Assembly: GCA_009667805.1 (NCBI GenBank)
Contig: CM019067.1
Span: forward strand, 162,831,049 to 162,895,048
Reading direction: 5' to 3'
DNA length: 64,000 nt
Origin: Leptobrachium leishanense
Lineage: Eukaryota > Chordata > Amphibia > Anura > Megophryidae
A program made the translations under genes and the position numbers. Within the stretch, counting starts at the first letter, position 1. Each line of letters opens with the position of its first letter. The notes below the pieces were generated by a model. The model saw only the letters and a list, made by a program, of their open reading frames with translations, was not told the origin of the DNA and did not search any database. Shown piece by piece: positions 60,081-64,000 of this stretch.

Positions 60081-60264
60081 GGCTGGGGTCAGACCAGCGC
60101 ACTTTTAACGTGCGTTCTGGCGCACATAATTACGGCCGCACTAGCAGCATATGACGGGCAATGACGGCCAATATACGATATACGGCCGCACAAAAAATAC
60201 GTCAATGCGTTCGGACGCACTTTTTCACGTTCGCGGGGAAAAATGCTTTCGTCTGACCCTAGCC
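60081..60264. mobile_element. Harbinger MITE, 184 bp
   Basis: GGCTGGGGTCAGACCAGC to GTCTGACCCTAGCC with TAA on both sides (60078-60080, 60265-60267). Its left half is nearly the same as the complement of the 51055-51479 right half (GCGCACATAATTACGGCCGC). Confidence 0.9.
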
Positions 60265-60352
60265 TAATACTAACCTGATTCCTGGATCCACAAACTGTAG
60301 AGGTGCTGCCCGGCAGTGTGCGGAATCATATGCTGCATTAATTATACTGTAA

Positions 60353-60668
60353 GGCTGGGTTCACACCTGCGTTTTTCTTACGCACGCAATACGTGCTTTT
60401 TTTAACGCGCGTGTCGCGCAAACGTAAAAAAAATGCAAACGCTCATTGCAGCGCGTTCACGGCCATAGACTGCAGAGTGAACGCACTGCAATAAGCCCCA
60501 AAGAAGCTCCTGTACTTCTTTGGGCGTAGAACATTTTACAGCGCGTTCCTGCGCGCTGTAAAACACCCAGGTATGAACGGGTCCCATAGCAAATAATGGG
60601 ATTTCCCTGTTTATGCGTTTTACAGCGTGCAGGAACGCGCTGTAAAACGCTTAGGTGTGAACCGGGCC
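60353..60668. mobile_element. Harbinger-like MITE (GGCTGGGTTCACAC ends)
   Basis: GGCTGGGTTCACACCTGCG to GTGTGAACCGGGCC, with TAA before and TTA after. The interior is largely palindromic around TTTTACAGCGCG. A 46-bp host segment, AGGTGCTGCCCGGCAGTGTG..., occurs on both sides (about 60301-60346 and 60671-60716). Confidence 0.75.
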
Positions 60669-61706
60669 TTAAGGTGCTGCCCGGCAGTGTGAGGATTCAT
60701 ATGCTGCATTAATTATTCTTCTTACAAATTTGGTTACTTAATCCGTTTGCGTTTGGATTGTAATATTGTGACATCCAGGGCCCCGGGTGGAGATCGGGGG
60801 GGTCCCGGACGCATGGTGCCGCCAGCTGGCCGAATGCCAGGAGCTCCGGCGGCACCCGGCGCAGCTGTGAGTGATCAGGGGGCAGGGCGCTGCTTGATAC
60901 TGCTGCTTGATACTGCAGGGTCCAACCCTGCACTCTTCCACAATACCACAAAAGGGTTACGGTGTGAAGGCACTTGCTGCCACCAAAGGCACAATATTTG
61001 GGTGCACTGACGCTTTTACCAGATTCATATCTTTTTAATATAGGACCGCATGGTCCAACCCTGCACTCTTCCACAATACCACAGAGGGGTTACTGTGTGA
61101 CGGCACTGTTGCCACGCTAAAGGCCCAATTTTAAAGCACCTATTGTTACTTTCATCCAAAGCCTGCATAAGTTTCACCATAATTTAGCCAAAAAATAACT
61201 AAACTTGTTCTGCGTGTCCTAAAATGTCTTTTCATACAGGCTGCCGCCCCAAGCAGTTGTTTATGAATAGATTAAAGGAAAACCATTTACCGTCATTTGA
61301 AATGTCATTTTTTTCTTTTTAAATTTTTCTATACGTCCTACAAATCCGCCACTTCACAGGCAGGTTATGGGGACCTCCTAGGCACGATATTTGAAGGAAT
61401 TTTTCGTTTTTATTTTTAACCCTTATTTCATGGAAAACTCACTGTCCCTTTCAAAAACGTTTTTTTAAAAAACTTTTTGTCCTTATTTCCTGTCCCCCAG
61501 GGCACTACCCGGACCCCCATACACCTTTTATGGCAAATATCTTGCATTTATGCCCTCTTGCAGGGCACTCTAAAAATCGAACTTTTGAGTCCCATTGACT
61601 TGCATTGAGTTCGGTTCGTGTTCGCGTTCGAACTCGAACTTTTGAAATTGTTCAAGTTCGAATGCGAACCGAACATGGGGGTGTTCGGCTCATCCCTACA
61701 TGCCAC

Positions 61707-61824
61707 CTTAGTTCTGCACTTATGAACATATGAAAATAAGCATACTGAGTATTGTTTTATTCATTGAAGTATCTCCTGTTGCATATATATAGCACTTAAT
61801 ACACCTGCTAGCAGCTTACACTTA
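61707..61824. other. Short spacer
   Basis: About 120 bp of unrecognised DNA between the hAT and the TA-flanked element. Confidence 0.5.
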
Positions 61825-62611
61825 CCGTATATACTCGGGTATAAGCCGACCCGTGTATAAGCCGATCCCCCTACTTTTTCCCAAAAAACCTGTGAAAACT
61901 TATTGACTCGCGTATAAGCCTAAGTATGAAGGGGCAGTATGAAGGAGTAATACAGGGCACAGCATTGATACCCAGGGGCAGTATGAAGGAGTAATACAGG
62001 GCACAGCATTGATACCCAGGGGCAGTATGAAGGAGTAATACAGGGCACAGCATTGATACCCAGGGGCAGTATGAAGGAGTAATACAGGGCACAGCATTGA
62101 TACCCAGGGGCAGTATGAAGGAGTAATACAGGGCACAGCATTGATACCCAAGGGCAGTATGAAGGAGTAATACAGGGCACAGCATTGATACCCAGGGGCA
62201 GTATGAAGGAGTAATACAGGGCACAGTATTGATACCCAGGGGCAGTATGAAGGAGTAATACAGGACACAGCACTGATCACAGTATGAAGGAGTAACACAG
62301 AGCCCCAGCAGACAGACCTGCCGAGCCGCCAGTCTCAAATGACAGCAGCGCCTGGAGCGGAAGACACGCATTTCCGGCTCCGCCACTACGGGGTGCTGCT
62401 GTCATCGAAGGAGCAGGCCGGCGCGGGCCGGGTGTCCGTGAAATTATCACGGACACCGGCGGGCCTTAATTCTATGGCCGGCGGGCCGGGTACGGCCCGC
62501 CGGCCGTAGGTTGCCGATTGCTGCGCTCCTTGACTTGCGTATAAGCCGAATCGGTTTTTTTTTACTCAAAATCTGAGTCAAAAAACTCGGCTTATACGCG
62601 AGTATATACGG
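61825..62611. mobile_element. TA-flanked MITE with CCGTATATACTCG ends
   Basis: CCGTATATACTCGGGTATAA to TTATACGCGAGTATATACGG, bounded by TA at 61823-61824 and 62612-62613, a Tc1/mariner-type target. These ends recur in many vertebrate MITEs. 22597-23036 may be a decayed relative. It contains the 44-bp minisatellite and a very GC-rich palindromic patch (62400-62510, GGCCGGCGGGCCGG and similar). Confidence 0.82.
61931..62300. repeat. 44-bp minisatellite, about 8 units
   Basis: Near-identical units GGGCAGTATGAAGGAGTAAT + ACAGGGCACAGCATTGATAC + CCAG; the last unit is shortened and diverged (62270-62300). The 117-171 aa minus-strand ORFs through it are read-through in three frames, possible because 44 is not a multiple of three. 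Confidence 0.95.
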
Positions 62612-62612
62612 T

Positions 62613-63830
62613 ATTTATTTATAAAGTATTTTACCAGGAAGGATACATTAAGGTTTCTCTCTTTTTCAAGTATGTCCTGGGTTCAAGAACATTTAATTTT
62701 TATAGTAGGTACAAAAATACAAAGTAATAAATGCAAGATTTTAAAAACAAAACACAAATCTACAGATTATCACAGAAAATAAATATGTAGGAAATTTACT
62801 CACTAGGTTACATGTTTACAGGTGCATTCTGCATCAAGATATATTAATAGAGATCTCTTAACCCCTTCACTGCTGTGCCATTTCACATCTTAAAAAAACA
62901 CACTTTCTATTTTATTATTATTGTAATTACTTTTTTCTTTACATTAAACATAGTTTTGTTTGATATCATTGGAAAGGCCATGCTCTGGCCTTTCTAATGA
63001 TACCAAACATGACCCTGCTAGCTGCCAACAGCTGGGAGATATCGGGTTCAAAGGAACCCCCTATCTCCACCCCATCTTTCCTTAGGAGTCAATGAGGACG
63101 TTCCCCACACGTCCTCCGCAGTGAAAGGGTTAAGTGACTTTAGACAGGGAAAGATTTGGCGTCTGGAGATTATTCCATATTTGCGGTGCTCTGTAAGAAA
63201 AGGAGGATCGAGTCACTTTCTTTTGTATGTGCTATTGCAAGTAAGGTGCTAGTCCTGGATCAGATGTTTTAGGATGAGGGAACTGCTGAGGGAAGCAGTC
63301 TATTCAAGGTAGGGTGGTAACTTCCCAGAAAAGCTCCTCAACACCAGGTTGAAAAGGTGAAGCGTGCGTCTGGATTCCAGTGATGGCCAGTTTAGCTCTT
63401 TTAACATGTCACAATGGTGGCACATGTAGTTACATTGTAGCATTGTAGCACAAAGCTGCAGAATGAGTTATACAATATCGTTCGTAAGCGTATGAAGGTG
63501 TGTTTGCGGGGCAGCTGCATGCACTACGTCTCTGTTTTCAATGACTGGCATAAGCATTTGTTGTACTGTCTGCTTTTTTACCGCGGGGCTCAAGCAGGAT
63601 TTGTTTCTGTACAGGGCACCGAGTTTGGGGTAAAGTTTAGATGAGAGTTTTTCGATGGGGGCCAAAGGATAGTTTTTTGGTCTAACCACATACCTAGATA
63701 TTTTAGAGAAATGACTGTAGTCAGCATGCCATTTGATTTTGTCCTGACATATAGATTGGAAAGTTGTAATTTATGTAGTTTAGGTACTGTTCCAAAGAGC
63801 TCACATCTGCATAGTCTCATATATTCCTTT
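62613..63830 (-). pseudogene. L2/Rex1-type LINE, 3' part, split by a TTAA MITE
   Basis: Minus-strand relative of 17697-18773. From 63830 down: KLHKLQLSNLYVRTKSNG, SLKYLGMWLDQ, LYPKLGALYRNKSCLS and QQMLMPVIENRDVVHAAA in two frames, then the 3' region with ACCAGGTTGAAAAGGTGAA (63345) and CCATATTTGCGGTGCTCTGT (63174). The 3' tail is (ATTT)n at 62613-62622. Interrupted at 62858-63133. Frameshifts and stops throughout. Confidence 0.82.
62858..63133. mobile_element. Short TTAA MITE inside the LINE
   Basis: TTAACCCCTTCACTGCTGTG to GTGAAAGGGTTAA, 276 bp. It keeps only the ends and two hairpins of the 1.1-kb family: GATATCATTGGAAAGGCCAT/TGGCCTTTCTAATGATA and GGGAGATATCGGGTTC/GAACCCCCTATCTCC. Confidence 0.88.
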
Positions 63831-63888
63831 GTGCCCAGGAAACCCCTTTCTATCTATTTGTAAAATTAACTCATATATATCTTCTATC

Positions 63889-64000
63889 TTAACCCTTTCG
63901 ATGCGGTGGACGCGCTCAGCGCGTCCAACCGCATGTCACTTTGCGTGCGGAGGACACGCTGAGCGCGTCCAGCCTTTGGGGTCAGCGTTCGTCCGGGTTC
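63889..64000. mobile_element. Left end of a hairpin-rich TTAA element, cut by the window edge
   Basis: TTAACCCTTTCGATGCGGTG, then two hairpins built on GGACGCGCTCAGCGCGTCC (63908-63926 and about 63951-63970). Similar to the start of 606-4287 (TTAACCACTTGAATGCGGAG). Confidence 0.65.

Larger units (their letters stand above)
59377..61698. mobile_element. Non-autonomous hAT (TAGGGATGAGC ends), copy 2, inverted
   Basis: TAGGGATGAGCTGTTC to GTTCGGCTCATCCCTA; duplication TATGCCAC (59369-59376) against CATGCCAC (61699-61706), seven of eight. Sequence order is the reverse of 13747-16398, including the core module (59530-59640), the CATGTGGCAGAGAGGTGGC segment (here tandemly doubled, 59790-59960) and two units of the 130-140 bp repeat (60915-61110). 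It carries two Harbinger MITEs. No transposase. Confidence 0.9.

Noticed and set aside
61931..62300. CRISPR-like array
   Set aside because: Continuous tandem units with no spacers, in a vertebrate genome.
61871..62386. 171-aa ORF with a repeated peptide on the minus strand
   Set aside because: It is read-through of the 44-bp minisatellite; all three frames are open and no domain is present.

Overview
This window is repeat-dense, intergenic-type DNA from a vertebrate, most likely an amphibian (probably a frog). I infer this from the mix of families: TTAA-flanked piggyBac-like and T2-like (TTAAAG) elements, Tc1, hAT and PIF/Harbinger transposons, a Penelope-like RT with a GIY-YIG-type C terminus, L2/Rex1-type LINEs and short LTRs. 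I found no intact host gene. Almost every ORF is a decayed transposase or reverse transcriptase, or a read-through of a tandem repeat. The one host-derived coding sequence is a broken copy of exon 1 of LIPT2 (mitochondrial octanoyltransferase), carried inside a hAT transposon at 46.2-47.7 kb.

Layout. 0-4.3 kb: a 55-60 bp minisatellite, then a TTAA element split by a hAT-ended composite; a diverged inverted copy of that composite lies at 55.4-57.5 kb. 5.8-6.9 kb: a decayed Penelope-like element. 7.2-10 kb: two LTR-like blocks. 10.3-13 kb: hAT and CAGGGTTATTCA-type non-autonomous elements. 13.5-18.8 kb: a Tc1 element opened by a 2.65-kb hAT and by a 5'-truncated LINE. 19-27 kb: mostly unrecognised AT-rich DNA with element fragments and hammerhead-like motifs. 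27.4-34 kb: five or more TTAA elements, one sitting in a CAGGGTTATTCA element that itself split a LINE. 39.7-47.7 kb: a 'Russian doll' in which a TTAA element contains a hAT, which contains a solo LTR, which contains a Tc1; the same TTAA element also holds the hAT with the LIPT2 exon. 47.7-52.8 kb: an LTR-like block split by a nearly complete Harbinger element and a small hAT. 54-64 kb: T2-like, hAT, Harbinger and TA-flanked MITEs, and a second L2/Rex1 LINE copy.

Function. Only the Harbinger element (47921-51051) has a two-gene plan. A DDE transposase on the minus strand and a MADF-domain DNA-binding protein on the plus strand have exons that alternate, each gene's second exon lying in the other's intron. 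Both carry frameshifts and look dead. Two MITEs in the window (51055-51479 and 60081-60264) share its ends. Element boundaries rest on terminal inverted repeats and target-site duplications read directly from the sequence. Family names are from recognition, not database search, and boundaries without a duplication are approximate.
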